From Pseudacidovorax sp. RU35E (GTDB lineage Bacteria; Pseudomonadota; Gammaproteobacteria; Burkholderiales; Burkholderiaceae_C): a DNA stretch of 64,000 nt. This document shows positions 48,855 to 57,801 of this stretch, in pieces; the first letter of the stretch is position 1, and every line of letters begins with the position of its first letter. The DNA lies in the NCBI RefSeq assembly GCF_900156165.1, contig NZ_FTMY01000004.1, forward strand, positions 248,001 through 312,000, given 5' to 3'. The translations under genes and the position numbers were made by a program. The notes under the pieces were generated by a model that ran no database searches, was not told the DNA's origin, and saw only the letters and a program-made list of their open reading frames with translations.

Positions 48855-51785
48855 ATGACCGACCTTCGACTTCGCCACCCCGCCATCGGCACGGCCGGCC
48901 GCGCCATCCGCTTTCATTACGACGGGCAGCCTGTGGCGGCCATTGCGGGCGAGACGGTGGCCGCGGCGCTGACGGCCGCCGGCCATGTCGCCCTGCGCCA
49001 CACGCGCAGCGGCGAACGCCGCGGCCTCTATTGCGGCATGGGCGCCTGCCAGGACTGCCTGGTCACCATCGACGGCCGCGCGAGCCAGCGCGCCTGCCTG
49101 ACCAAGGTGGAGGAAGGCCAGGACATCCGGTCGCAGATGCCGGCGGGCACGCCCGAAGACCCGCTGCGTCCGCTCACCCCGCCGGCGGGCGTGGCGCCCG
49201 ATGAGCGCACGGTCGACCTGCTGGTGATCGGCGCCGGTCCCGCAGGCCTCGCGGCGGCCCGCACGGCCGCGTCCACGGGCCTGTCCGTGCTCGTGCTCGA
49301 CGAGCGGCCGCAGCCGGGCGGCCAATACTTCAAGCCGCTCGCGCCTTCGCATCGCAGCGATGTGCCGCTCGACCGCCAGTTCGCCCAGGGCGACGCTCTG
49401 CGACACGCGGCCGAGGCGGCTGGCGTTCGCTTCGCGCAGGGCGCGCAGGTGTGGGCAGCCTTCTCGCCGCAGGAAGTCGGGGCGCTGATCGACGACCGGT
49501 CGACGGTGGTGCGCTGCCGACAGCTGGTGATCGCGCCCGGCGCATACGAGCGGCCGGTGCCCTTTCCCGGTTGGACGCTGCCCGGCGTGATGACCACCGG
49601 CGCGGCCCAGACCCTGGCGCGCGCCTACCGCGTCGCGCCGGGCGAGCGGGTGCTGATCGCCGGCAACGGCCCGCTCAACCTGCAGCTGGCGGTGGAACTG
49701 CTCCAGGGCGGTGCCCGGGTGATGGCGGTGGTGGAGTCGGCCCCCGCGCCGTCCGCCGCGCAGATCAAGCCCGCCCTCGCGGCGATGCGCGCGGCACCCG
49801 ACCTCGTGTGGCAGGGCGCCCGCTACCTGCGGCTGCTGCGCCGTGCCGGCGTGCCCGTGCTGTGGGGCCGGCATGTGGTGGCCGCCGAGGGCGAGGAGCG
49901 GGTGCGCCGCGTGATGGTCGCCGGGCACGCCGTGCCATCGCAGACCACTGCCTTCGACGTGGACACCCTGTGCCTCGGCTACGGCTTCATCCCGTCCACC
50001 GAGCTGGCCCGCATGCTGGGCTGCGCGCACCACGCGGCCGGCCGGCATCTGGGCCACCTGGCCACGACGACGGCCGAGGATGGCGCCACGTCCGTGCCCG
50101 GCGTGTACGTGGTGGGCGACGGTGCCGACCTGGGCGGTGCGCGGGTGGCGCTGGCCCGCGGCACGCTGGCCGGTGCCGCCGTGGCACGCGCCCTGGGCCG
50201 CACCGTGGCTGCCGACGCGCGCACGGTCACCGACCTGCACCGCGCCGAGGCCTTCCAGCGCGCCCTGTGGACGCTCTACCAGGCCCCTCCCCTCTCTCTG
50301 GCCGCGTTGCCCGACGACACGGTGCTGTGCCGCTGTGAGGAGATCCGCTTCGGCGACGTGCGTGCGCAGATCCGCGCCGGCCGCGACTCGCTGGCCGCCA
50401 TCAAGCGCAACACCCGGCTCGGCATGGGCCGCTGCCAGGGCCGCTACTGCGCCGTGACCGCCGCCAGACTGGTGACCGAGATGACCGGCCGCGCCGTGGC
50501 GCCCGAGCAGTACCTGGCACCGCGCCCCCCGGCCAAGCCGGTGCCGGCCGGGGCATTGGGTTTCGAGAAGCCCGAATGGGGCGGCCACAAGCCGGCCATC
50601 ACGCCCAACCTGGCCCGGCCCGTGGAGACGGCGCCGCTGCCCGACATGCAGGCCGACGTGGTCGTCATCGGCGCAGGCGTGCTCGGTTCCTCGCTCGCCT
50701 ACTACCTGTCGCAGGCCGGCCAGGACGTGCTGGTGCTTGACCGCGACGAGCTCAACCTGCAGGCCTCAGGCGCCAACGCCGGCAGCCTGCATGTGCAGCT
50801 GCTGAGCTTCGACTTCGGCGCCAAGGCCCAGGCCGGAGGCGGGCCCGCTGCGGCCACGCTGCCGCTGGGGCCGCTGTCGGTGCGGCTGTGGCAGCAGATC
50901 GAGCAGGACTGCGGCGAGGACCTGGAGATCAAGATCACCGGCGGCCTGATGGTGGCCGACAGCGAGGCCGGCATGCGCTTCATCGAGGCCAAGGCCGCGC
51001 TGGAACGCCAGCATGGCATCGAGGCCCATGTGATCGACGGCACCGAGCTGCGGCGCCTGTCACCGGCCCTGTCCGAGGGCCTGCTGGGCGCCGAGCTGTG
51101 CCCTATGGAAGGCAAGATCAACCCGCTGCGCGCCACCTATGCGCTGGCCACCCGGGCCCAGGCGCAGGGGGCGCGCTTCGTGCGCGGCTGCAACGTGCAG
51201 TCCATCGAGCGGTTGCCGGGCGACGGTGCCGGCTTCGTGCTTGCCACCTCGCGCGGCACCGTGCGGGCGCGCCGGCTGGTCAACGCCAGCGGGGCCTGGT
51301 CGAGCGCGGTGGGCGAGATGCTGGGCGTGCGCATCCCGGTGCAGGGCGCGCCGCTCCAGATGATCGTGACCGAGCCCGCGCCGCCCCTGGTGGACCACCT
51401 GATCGCCCACGCCGACCGGCACCTCAGCCTCAAGCAGGCGGCCAGTGGCGGCCTGCTCATCGGGGGCGGCTGGACGGCCGCCTTCGATCCGGCCATGCGC
51501 CTCAACCGCGCGGTGCGCGACAGCCTCGAAGGCAGCCTGTGGGTCGCGCGACATGTGCTGCCGGCGGTGGCGGGCCTGCACATGGTGCGCTGCTGGGCGG
51601 GCATGAACGTCAACATCGACGGCGCGCCGCTCCTGGGCGAAGTGCCCGGCGTGCCGGGCTTCTACAACGCCGTGACCTCCAACGGCTACACGCTGGCGCC
51701 CATCGCCGGCAAGCTGGTGACCGACCTGCTGGTGCATGGCGATGCCGGGATGGACCTCACGCCCTTTCGCATCGACCGCTTCTGA
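48855..51785 (+). CDS. Three-part fusion oxidoreductase (HcnABC / opine oxidase-like)
   Basis: A 976-residue protein that joins what are usually three subunits. Residues 1-110: plant-type [2Fe-2S] domain (C60, C65, C68, C81; HcnA-like). Residues 118-450: FAD/NAD-type oxidoreductase with IGAGPAG at 125-131 (HcnB/OoxA-like), then a BFD-like [2Fe-2S] domain (C492, C494, C527, C532). Residues about 598-976: DAO-type FAD oxidoreductase with IGAGVLG at 605-611 (HcnC/OoxB-like). Such enzymes oxidise glycine, opines or D-hydroxyproline and pass electrons to the respiratory chain. The neighbours (ABC receptor, DHDPS-family enzyme, deacylase) favour an opine or modified amino acid. No frameshift or stop separates the parts. 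Confidence 0.87.
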   Translation: MTDLRLRHPAIGTAGRAIRFHYDGQPVAAIAGETVAAALTAAGHVALRHTRSGERRGLYCGMGACQDCLVTIDGRASQRACLTKVEEGQDIRSQMPAGTPEDPLRPLTPPAGVAPDERTVDLLVIGAGPAGLAAARTAASTGLSVLVLDERPQPGGQYFKPLAPSHRSDVPLDRQFAQGDALRHAAEAAGVRFAQGAQVWAAFSPQEVGALIDDRSTVVRCRQLVIAPGAYERPVPFPGWTLPGVMTTGAAQTLARAYRVAPGERVLIAGNGPLNLQLAVELLQGGARVMAVVESAPAPSAAQIKPALAAMRAAPDLVWQGARYLRLLRRAGVPVLWGRHVVAAEGEERVRRVMVAGHAVPSQTTAFDVDTLCLGYGFIPSTELARMLGCAHHAAGRHLGHLATTTAEDGATSVPGVYVVGDGADLGGARVALARGTLAGAAVARALGRTVAADARTVTDLHRAEAFQRALWTLYQAPPLSLAALPDDTVLCRCEEIRFGDVRAQIRAGRDSLAAIKRNTRLGMGRCQGRYCAVTAARLVTEMTGRAVAPEQYLAPRPPAKPVPAGALGFEKPEWGGHKPAITPNLARPVETAPLPDMQADVVVIGAGVLGSSLAYYLSQAGQDVLVLDRDELNLQASGANAGSLHVQLLSFDFGAKAQAGGGPAAATLPLGPLSVRLWQQIEQDCGEDLEIKITGGLMVADSEAGMRFIEAKAALERQHGIEAHVIDGTELRRLSPALSEGLLGAELCPMEGKINPLRATYALATRAQAQGARFVRGCNVQSIERLPGDGAGFVLATSRGTVRARRLVNASGAWSSAVGEMLGVRIPVQGAPLQMIVTEPAPPLVDHLIAHADRHLSLKQAASGGLLIGGGWTAAFDPAMRLNRAVRDSLEGSLWVARHVLPAVAGLHMVRCWAGMNVNIDGAPLLGEVPGVPGFYNAVTSNGYTLAPIAGKLVTDLLVHGDAGMDLTPFRIDRF

Positions 51786-51796
51786 CCTTCTCTCGA

Positions 51797-53059
51797 ATGA
51801 CCGAGCCGACCCTCACGCCCGAGGCCGCCCGCACGCTGATGCGCGGCTTCATCGACGACCACTTCGACGAGCAGGTCGACATGCTTTCGGCGCTGGTGCG
51901 CTGCCCTTCCGACAACCCGCCCGGCGACTGCGCACCCCATGCAGAGCTGGCCGCCCGCCTGTACGAGGCGCAGGGCTTCACCGTCGAACGCCACCCTGTG
52001 CCCGCCGAAGAGGCCGCGCGCCATGGCATGCGCAGCGTGGTCAACCTGATCGTGCGTGAGCGCTTCGGTGACGGCCCGGTGGTGGGCCTCAATGCACACG
52101 GCGACGTGGTGCCCCCCGGGGCCGGCTGGAGCACCGATCCCTACGGCGGCGAGGTGCAGGGCGGCTGGCTCTACGGCCGCGGTGCGGCCGTGTCCAAGTC
52201 CGACTTCACCACCTACGGCCAGGCCCTGCGCGCACTGCGCGCCGCCCATGCGGCCGGCCTGCCGCTGGCCGGCAGCGTGGAGCTGCACCTGACCTACGAC
52301 GAGGAAACCGGCGGCATGACCGGCCCCGGCTGGCTGCTGTCGCAGGGGCTCAGCCGGCCCGACTACGTGCTGTCGGCCGCCTTCAGCCACCACGTCGTGG
52401 TGGCCCACAACGGCTGCCTGCATCTCGAAGTGACGCTGCATGGCCTGTCGGCCCATGCGGCGCGGCCCGACACCGGCCACGACGCCATCGAGGCCGCCGC
52501 CCATCTGCTGCCCGCGCTCTACCGCTACCGCGACGGCCTGGCACGGCGGCCGTCGGCCACGCCGGGCATCACGCATCCCACCCTGGTCGTCGGGCTGATC
52601 GAAGGCGGCATCAACACCAACGTGGTGGCCGACCGGCTGACGCTGCGCATCGACCGCCGCATCGTTCCCGAGGAAGTACCCGAGCAGGTCGAGGCCGAGT
52701 TGCGCGAGGTGATCGAAGGGGCCTGCGCAGCGCTGCCCGGCATCCGCGCGGAGGTGCGGCAGATCCTGCTGGCGCGGCCCTTCGCGCCGGCGCCCGGCAG
52801 CGAAGCCTTCGTGGAACTGGTCTGCCGCGAGGCCAGCGCGGTGATGGGCCAGCCGGTCACGCCCATCGGCGTGCCGCTCTACACCGATGCGCGGCTCTAT
52901 GCCGAGGCCGGCATCCCGACCGTGATGTTCGGTGCCGGCCCCAAGAGCCTGATCGAGGCCAACGGCCACCGGGCCGACGAGCGCGTGCCGCTGCACGAGT
53001 TGCGATTGGCCACGGTGGCGGTGGCCAACGTGCTGCTGGCCTTGCTGACACCGCGGTGA
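51797..53059 (+). CDS. M20-family metallopeptidase / deacylase (ArgE/DapE type)
   Basis: A 420-residue M20 zinc hydrolase. Metal ligands are in NAHGDVVPPG and the bridging pair in TYDEETGGMTGPGW; the dimerisation domain has GLSAHAARPDTGHDAIEAA. Members remove acyl groups from amino acids or cleave dipeptides. It begins 11 bases after the fusion oxidase, so it is cotranscribed and probably frees the amino acid that is oxidised. It resembles ArgE/DapE more than the carbamoylase (HyuC/AllC) branch. Confidence 0.85.
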   Translation: MTEPTLTPEAARTLMRGFIDDHFDEQVDMLSALVRCPSDNPPGDCAPHAELAARLYEAQGFTVERHPVPAEEAARHGMRSVVNLIVRERFGDGPVVGLNAHGDVVPPGAGWSTDPYGGEVQGGWLYGRGAAVSKSDFTTYGQALRALRAAHAAGLPLAGSVELHLTYDEETGGMTGPGWLLSQGLSRPDYVLSAAFSHHVVVAHNGCLHLEVTLHGLSAHAARPDTGHDAIEAAAHLLPALYRYRDGLARRPSATPGITHPTLVVGLIEGGINTNVVADRLTLRIDRRIVPEEVPEQVEAELREVIEGACAALPGIRAEVRQILLARPFAPAPGSEAFVELVCREASAVMGQPVTPIGVPLYTDARLYAEAGIPTVMFGAGPKSLIEANGHRADERVPLHELRLATVAVANVLLALLTPR

Positions 53060-53120
53060 GCGCGTCGCGCAGGCGTCGGTGCCCGTGCGCCCGCGGGCCT
53101 GCGAGGCGTGATGCGGACCT

Positions 53121-53912
53121 TCACCGCGCCGAGGCGCCGCCGTCCACCGGGATGATGGCGCCCGTCATGTAGCTGGAGGCCGGCGAGGCCAGCAACAGGG
53201 CCAGGCCCTGGATCTCGCGCGGGTCGGCCACGCGGCCCAGCGGGATGTAGGTGCGCATGCGCTCGACCGATTCGGGCAGGCGCAGCCGGCCACCATTGAT
53301 GCCGGTCGAAAAGGGGCCGGGCGCGATGGCGTTGACCAGCACGTTGAAGGGCGCCAGCTCCATCGCGGCCTGCCTCACCAGGTTGTTCACCGCCGCCTTG
53401 GAGGCCACATAGGCATAGCCCGACAGCGCCTCCGAGCGCAGCCCGGCGATGGACGAGGTGACCACGATGCGGCCTTGCCCGCGCGGCTTCATGTGACGGG
53501 CGGCGGCACGCACGGTCACCAGCACGCTGTCGAGGTTGATGCGCAGCACACGGTCCCAGTTGGCCATGTCCAGGTTCTCCAGGCGGCCGGTGTCGACCAT
53601 GAAGCCGCGGCCCGCGCTGATGCCCGCGTTGGCGAACACGCAGTCCAGCGCGCCATGCCGCGCGGCGGCATCGTCGATCAGCGCATCGACCGCGCCGGGC
53701 GCGGTGACGTCGAGCACGGTCGACTCGGCCAGCGGATGCGCGGCCAGCAGGCGCTGGTGCTCGGTGGCGAGCGCGTCGGCGTCCACGTCCGTCATCACCG
53801 TGCGTGCGCCGGCCTGCAGCATGGCCTCGGCGATGGCCAGGCCCAGGCCGCTGGCGGCACCGGTCACCACGACCGTGCGGCCGCTCAGGTCGAAGAGCGC
53901 GGGCAGGCTCAT
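53121..53912 (-). CDS. SDR-family oxidoreductase
   Basis: A 263-residue classical SDR: TGAASGLG cofactor loop, FANAGIS, catalytic Ser in VTSSIAG, Tyr/Lys in YAYVASK, and C-terminal VDGGASAR. Last gene of the LacI-facing operon; its ATG overlaps the stop of the NTF2-like gene. It likely performs one of three alcohol/ketone steps in that pathway. Cofactor preference: TDVD after the second strand suggests NAD. Confidence 0.86.
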   Translation of the reverse strand: MSLPALFDLSGRTVVVTGAASGLGLAIAEAMLQAGARTVMTDVDADALATEHQRLLAAHPLAESTVLDVTAPGAVDALIDDAAARHGALDCVFANAGISAGRGFMVDTGRLENLDMANWDRVLRINLDSVLVTVRAAARHMKPRGQGRIVVTSSIAGLRSEALSGYAYVASKAAVNNLVRQAAMELAPFNVLVNAIAPGPFSTGINGGRLRLPESVERMRTYIPLGRVADPREIQGLALLLASPASSYMTGAIIPVDGGASAR

Positions 53913-54421
53913 TGGGCGGCCTCCTTCTTCTTCTGCACGGGCAGCAGGTGTTCCCAGTGCTCGGCGGCCTCGATCATGTAGTGCACCGTCAGCACCACGC
54001 GCTGGAAGAGCCAGCGCCCGTCGAGGCGGATGTATTCGTCGTCGAAGCGACCGACCACGTACAGGCTCTTGCCCTGGCTGACGGGGCGGCCATCCATGTA
54101 GCTGCGACCGGTGCCGCGGTCGCCCTGCAGCTCGATCTCGTGCTGGTGGATGAACTGCCGCGCATGCTGCACCGGAAAGTCCTGGAAGAAGCGGCGGATC
54201 GCCTCGCGGCCCCGCACCTCCGGCCGGCCGTTGTAGACCACCGTGGCCTCGGGCGCGAAGAGTTCGTACAGGCGCGGGCCCTCGTCCTCGTTGACCAGTT
54301 CGTGGTAACGGTTGCGCAGGGCGCGGATGGCGTCCAGGTCGTCCTGCCGGTCGAGCCGGGCCTGCAGTTGCGCGACCTGGGCAGCCAGGCGCGCCAGTTC
54401 GGTGTCGGGGGTGGTCGTCAT
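53909..54421 (-). CDS. NTF2-like (SnoaL-type) protein
   Basis: A 170-residue protein with an N-terminal coiled helix (LARLAAQVAQLQARLDRQDDLDAIRALRNRYHELVN) and an NTF2-like cone fold (LFAPEATVVYNGRPEVRGREAIRRFF, then a beta sheet ending WLFQRVVLTVHYMIE). In catabolic operons this fold commonly serves as a dehydratase, isomerase or steroid-type enzyme, or as a dioxygenase small subunit. The catalytic residues cannot be fixed. Coupled to the following SDR by a 4-base overlap. Confidence 0.8.
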   Translation of the reverse strand: MTTTPDTELARLAAQVAQLQARLDRQDDLDAIRALRNRYHELVNEDEGPRLYELFAPEATVVYNGRPEVRGREAIRRFFQDFPVQHARQFIHQHEIELQGDRGTGRSYMDGRPVSQGKSLYVVGRFDDEYIRLDGRWLFQRVVLTVHYMIEAAEHWEHLLPVQKKKEAAQ

Positions 54422-54432
54422 CAGGGGTTCCT

Positions 54433-55287
54433 TCAAGGTTGAGCGGTCGGCCCGCCTTCCGCCGTGGGCGGATGCTGGGCGCGGAAGTCGTCGAGGATGC
54501 GATGCATGCGGCGCTCGACGGACGCGCCGGTGTGGGCATGCGGAATCACGTAGAAGCGCTGCTGATGGATGGCCTCGAGCGTGAGCGCCGCCACCTCCGC
54601 TGCACCGATGGGCGAGGCCGCCATGCCGACCCGCACCCGCTCCTCGTAGGCCGCGGCCGGGGGAACGGTGCGATCGAGACCGGCGGGCCGGTTGCGGCCC
54701 GACTGGTGGATGCCGGTGGGCAGCAGCGAGGGGCACAGCACCGACACGCCGATGGGCGCGCCGGCCTGCAGCAGGTCGTGCGCCAGGCATTCGCTGAACG
54801 CCACCACTGCATGCTTGGTGGCCGCGTAGACGCCCGAGCCCGCCAGCGTGGCGAGCCCGGCGGCCGAGGCCGTGTTGACCACATGCGCGCGCGTGCCGCG
54901 GGCCAGCATGCGCGGCACGAAGCAGCGCACGCCATGGGCCACGCCCATCACGTTGACATGCCACAGCCACTGCCAGTCGTCCGCCGTCGCCAGCCAAGCC
55001 GGGCCGAGCACGGCCACGCCGGCGTTGTTGAACAGCCAGTCCACGCCGCCGTATTCGGCCTCGCAGGCCTGGGCGAAGGCCTCGACGTCCTGCTCGCGGC
55101 CCACGTCGCCCACCTGACTGATGACGGGCACGCCGAGCGCGCCGGCCAGTGCCGCGGTCTCGGCAAGCGCCGTGGCCTCGATGTCGGTCAGCGCCAGGGC
55201 CATGCCCTCGCGCGCACAGGCCAGTGCCAGTTCGCGGCCGATGCCGCTGCCGGCACCGGTGACCGCCGCCACGCGAAGGCGGCTCAT
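54433..55287 (-). CDS. SDR-family oxidoreductase
   Basis: A 284-residue classical SDR with TGAGSGIG, FNNAGVAVLGPAWLATADDWQWLWHVNVMGVAHG and catalytic Tyr/Lys in GVYAATKHA. A long substrate-side C-terminal region (EERVRVGMAASPIGAAEVAALTLEAIHQQRFYVIPH) follows. Its start overlaps the stop of the upstream Bug gene (ATGA). Second of three SDRs in the operon. Confidence 0.86.
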   Translation of the reverse strand: MSRLRVAAVTGAGSGIGRELALACAREGMALALTDIEATALAETAALAGALGVPVISQVGDVGREQDVEAFAQACEAEYGGVDWLFNNAGVAVLGPAWLATADDWQWLWHVNVMGVAHGVRCFVPRMLARGTRAHVVNTASAAGLATLAGSGVYAATKHAVVAFSECLAHDLLQAGAPIGVSVLCPSLLPTGIHQSGRNRPAGLDRTVPPAAAYEERVRVGMAASPIGAAEVAALTLEAIHQQRFYVIPHAHTGASVERRMHRILDDFRAQHPPTAEGGPTAQP

Positions 55288-56255
55288 TCGGGCGTGATCC
55301 CGGCGTCGCGCAGCACGCCTTCCCACCGCGCGGCCTCGGCGGCCACGTAGGCCTGGAACTGCGCATGGGGCATGTCGATGGTGAAGCTCTCCACCGATTC
55401 GAGCGTGCGCCGCACCTCGGGCGTCTTCAAGGTCTCGTCCACCGCGTCGGAGAGGCGCTGCACGATGGCGGCCGGCGTCCTGGCGGGCGCGAAAAGTCCG
55501 CCCCAGCTCTGGGACTCGATGCCCGGAAAGCCGGCCTCGGCCATCGTCGGCACGTCCGGCAGGCTGGGCATGCGCGGGCTGCGCGTCACGGCCAGGGGTC
55601 GCAGCTTGCCACTGCGGATCTGCGGGCCCGAGGTCTGCACGAAGTCGAACATCGCGTCCAGGTTGCCGGCCACCAGGTCCACCAGGGCGGTGGAGCTGGA
55701 CTTGTAGGGCACATGCGTGAAGCGCGCGCCGGTGCGGTTTTGCAGCAGCTCCAGGCAGAGGTGGCCTGAGGTGCCCTTGCCGCCCGAGCCGAAGTTGAGC
55801 TTGCCCGGGTTGGCCTTGCCGTAGGCCACCAGCTCGGCCACGGACTGGATCTTGAGCGTGGGGTTGACCACCAGCACCGTCGCATTGCCCGACAGCCCGT
55901 GGATGGCGACGAAGTCCTTCACCGGGTCATAACGGATGGTCTTGTAGATGGCGCTGTTGGTGCCCTGGGTGCCTTGCGTGCCGATGAGCAGGGTGTAGCC
56001 GTCCGGCGCGGCGCGGGCCACGACCTCGGCGCCCAGTGAGCCGCTCACGCCCGCGCGGTTGTCGATGACGATGGGCTGGCCCAGCCGGCTGGCGAGCACG
56101 CGTGCGATGACGCGGGCCTGCTGGTCGACCACGCTGCCGGCGCTGAAGGGCACGACGAGCGTGATGGGCCCCTGGGGATAGGCCTGGGCACGGGCCAGCG
56201 GCGCCACGCCGAGGGCACCGAGGGCGAGCGAGAAATGGCGGCGGTTCAGGGTCAT
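55284..56255 (-). CDS. Bug-type tripartite tricarboxylate transporter substrate-binding protein
   Basis: A 323-residue Bug receptor with leader MTLNRRHFSLALGALGVAPLARA (paired arginines) and the hallmarks ITLVVPFSAGSVVDQQAR, IVIDNRAGVSG, PDGYTLLIG, HVPYKSSS and SLPDVPTMAEAGFPG. It is translationally coupled on both sides (4-base overlaps with the CMD-like and SDR genes), so it is plainly dedicated to this operon's substrate. Transport subunits are absent. Confidence 0.86.
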   Translation of the reverse strand: MTLNRRHFSLALGALGVAPLARAQAYPQGPITLVVPFSAGSVVDQQARVIARVLASRLGQPIVIDNRAGVSGSLGAEVVARAAPDGYTLLIGTQGTQGTNSAIYKTIRYDPVKDFVAIHGLSGNATVLVVNPTLKIQSVAELVAYGKANPGKLNFGSGGKGTSGHLCLELLQNRTGARFTHVPYKSSSTALVDLVAGNLDAMFDFVQTSGPQIRSGKLRPLAVTRSPRMPSLPDVPTMAEAGFPGIESQSWGGLFAPARTPAAIVQRLSDAVDETLKTPEVRRTLESVESFTIDMPHAQFQAYVAAEAARWEGVLRDAGITPE

Positions 56256-56863
56256 GACTTGTCTCCTTGTGCGGTGTTGGCGGCCCCTGCGGCTTGCGTG
56301 CCGAGCACGCCCGACCACTGCGAGAAGCCAGCCAGCGGGTCCTTGTCTTCGATGTCGACCTCGAAGTTCTCGAGCACGCGGCACACGAGCATGTAGTAGC
56401 CGATGGTCATGACGATCTCCATCAGCTGCTGGTGCGGCAGCTGGGCCGACAGCGCATCGAAGCAGTCGGCGGGCGCCTTCACCTGCCGGACCACCGCGTC
56501 GGTGAAGCGCAGCACCTGCTGCGCCAGCGGGTCGAAGGCCTCGGCGGGCGCCTCGCCGTCCGTGCCCGAGAGCACGGCCTCGATCTGCGTGGCCGGCACG
56601 CCGGCCTGCGCGGCCACGCGCCGGTGCTGGAACACCTCGTACGCCGAGCCGCACAGGGCGCCCACGCGCAGGATCACCAGCTCACGCAGCGGGGCCGGCA
56701 GCGAGGAGCGACGCAGGATTGCGCTGCCCAGGCCGAGGAAGCCCTCGCCCGTCGGGCCGCCGTGCGCCACCATGCGGTAGATGTTGAGGGGCGGCCGGTC
56801 GCTCAACAGGCGCTGGAAGCCTTCGGGCGCCTGGGCCAGATCGAAGTAGGGAATGCGTGCCAT
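56252..56863 (-). CDS. Carboxymuconolactone decarboxylase-family protein
   Basis: A 203-residue helical protein of the CMD/AhpD-like family. The core PAPLRELVILRVGALCGSAYEVFQHRRVA holds Cys, Glu and His in the CMD arrangement but lacks the C-x-x-C of AhpD peroxidases. The start ATG 56863 has AGGA upstream. Members without the Cys pair act as decarboxylases or lactone-opening enzymes; the true role here is unknown. Second gene of the operon. Confidence 0.82.
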   Translation of the reverse strand: MARIPYFDLAQAPEGFQRLLSDRPPLNIYRMVAHGGPTGEGFLGLGSAILRRSSLPAPLRELVILRVGALCGSAYEVFQHRRVAAQAGVPATQIEAVLSGTDGEAPAEAFDPLAQQVLRFTDAVVRQVKAPADCFDALSAQLPHQQLMEIVMTIGYYMLVCRVLENFEVDIEDKDPLAGFSQWSGVLGTQAAGAANTAQGDKS

Positions 56864-56885
56864 GGTGGAGTCCTGGGGCACGCCG

Positions 56886-57743
56886 TCACTTGCGCGAGAT
56901 GCCGCCGATCAGCCCGCCGTCGACCACCAGCGCGTGCGCGTTCACGTAGGACGATTCGTTCGACATGAGGAAGAGTGCGGCATGCGCCACCTCCCAGCCC
57001 GTGCCCTGGCGGCCGAAGGGCAGCGGCATGGCCAGCCGGTCGGTGCGGCGGCGCGTGGCGGCGCGACCGATGGGCGTGTCCATGAGGCCCGGCAGCAGGC
57101 TGTTGCAGCGGATGCCCTTGGCCTGGCCCGCCATCGCGATGGACCGCGACAGCGACACCTGCGCGGCCTTGGTGGTCTCGTAGGCGGGATTGAAGCTGGA
57201 GTTGCGCAGCGCCGCGATGGACGAGAGCAGGATGATCGAGCCGCCCGGCGCCATGTGCCGCAACGCCTGCTGGCCGAAGAGCATGCAGGCGCGCACGTTG
57301 ACCGCATGCTCCGCATCCCACGCCTGGGCCGACTGCGCATCGAGCGACAGGCCACTGGCCACGCCCACCACCATCACCAGCCCGTCCAGGCCCTGCATGC
57401 GGGCGGTGGCGCGCTCCACCACGCCGGGGATGGCCTCGGCATCCGCCACGTCGGCCACCTCTTCATGCGCGGTGCCGCCGGCCTCGCGCACCAGCGCGCA
57501 GGTCTGCGCGAGCGCGGCGGGGTTGATGTCCACGCAGCTGAGCGTGGCGCCTTCATGCGCGAACAGCTGCGAGATGGCGCGGCCGTTGCCCACGGGCGGC
57601 TGCGGATCGTCGATGTCGCGCTGGCCGGCGCCCACCACCAGGATGCGGCGCCCTGCCAGTCGGCCGGACGAGGGGCGGAGCCGGCCCAGCGCCTCGTCGT
57701 AGAGCTGGGCATCGGGCTGGATGGCGGGGGCGGATGAGGACAT
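56886..57743 (-). CDS. SDR-family oxidoreductase with expanded cofactor loop
   Basis: A 285-residue SDR. The cofactor loop is unusual: instead of TGxxxGxG it reads VGAGQRDIDDPQPPVGNGRAIS, with about nine extra residues between the glycines. The rest is regular: SCVDIN, LSSIAALR and catalytic Tyr/Lys in PAYETTKAA, ending VVDGGLIGG. It has a 30-residue N-terminal extension. First gene of the operon, facing the LacI regulator across a region with two LacI-type operators. Confidence 0.83.
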   Translation of the reverse strand: MSSSAPAIQPDAQLYDEALGRLRPSSGRLAGRRILVVGAGQRDIDDPQPPVGNGRAISQLFAHEGATLSCVDINPAALAQTCALVREAGGTAHEEVADVADAEAIPGVVERATARMQGLDGLVMVVGVASGLSLDAQSAQAWDAEHAVNVRACMLFGQQALRHMAPGGSIILLSSIAALRNSSFNPAYETTKAAQVSLSRSIAMAGQAKGIRCNSLLPGLMDTPIGRAATRRRTDRLAMPLPFGRQGTGWEVAHAALFLMSNESSYVNAHALVVDGGLIGGISRK

Positions 57744-57801
57744 GTGCGAGGTCTCCTTGGGCTGTCTGCAACGCTTCGGAAAGGCTGCATCGTGCCGAAT
57801 T

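Noticed and set aside
47793-50588. A 931-codon open frame antisense to the oxidase fusion and DHDPS-family gene
   Set aside because: It overlaps two well-supported genes on different strands and shows only low-complexity composition.
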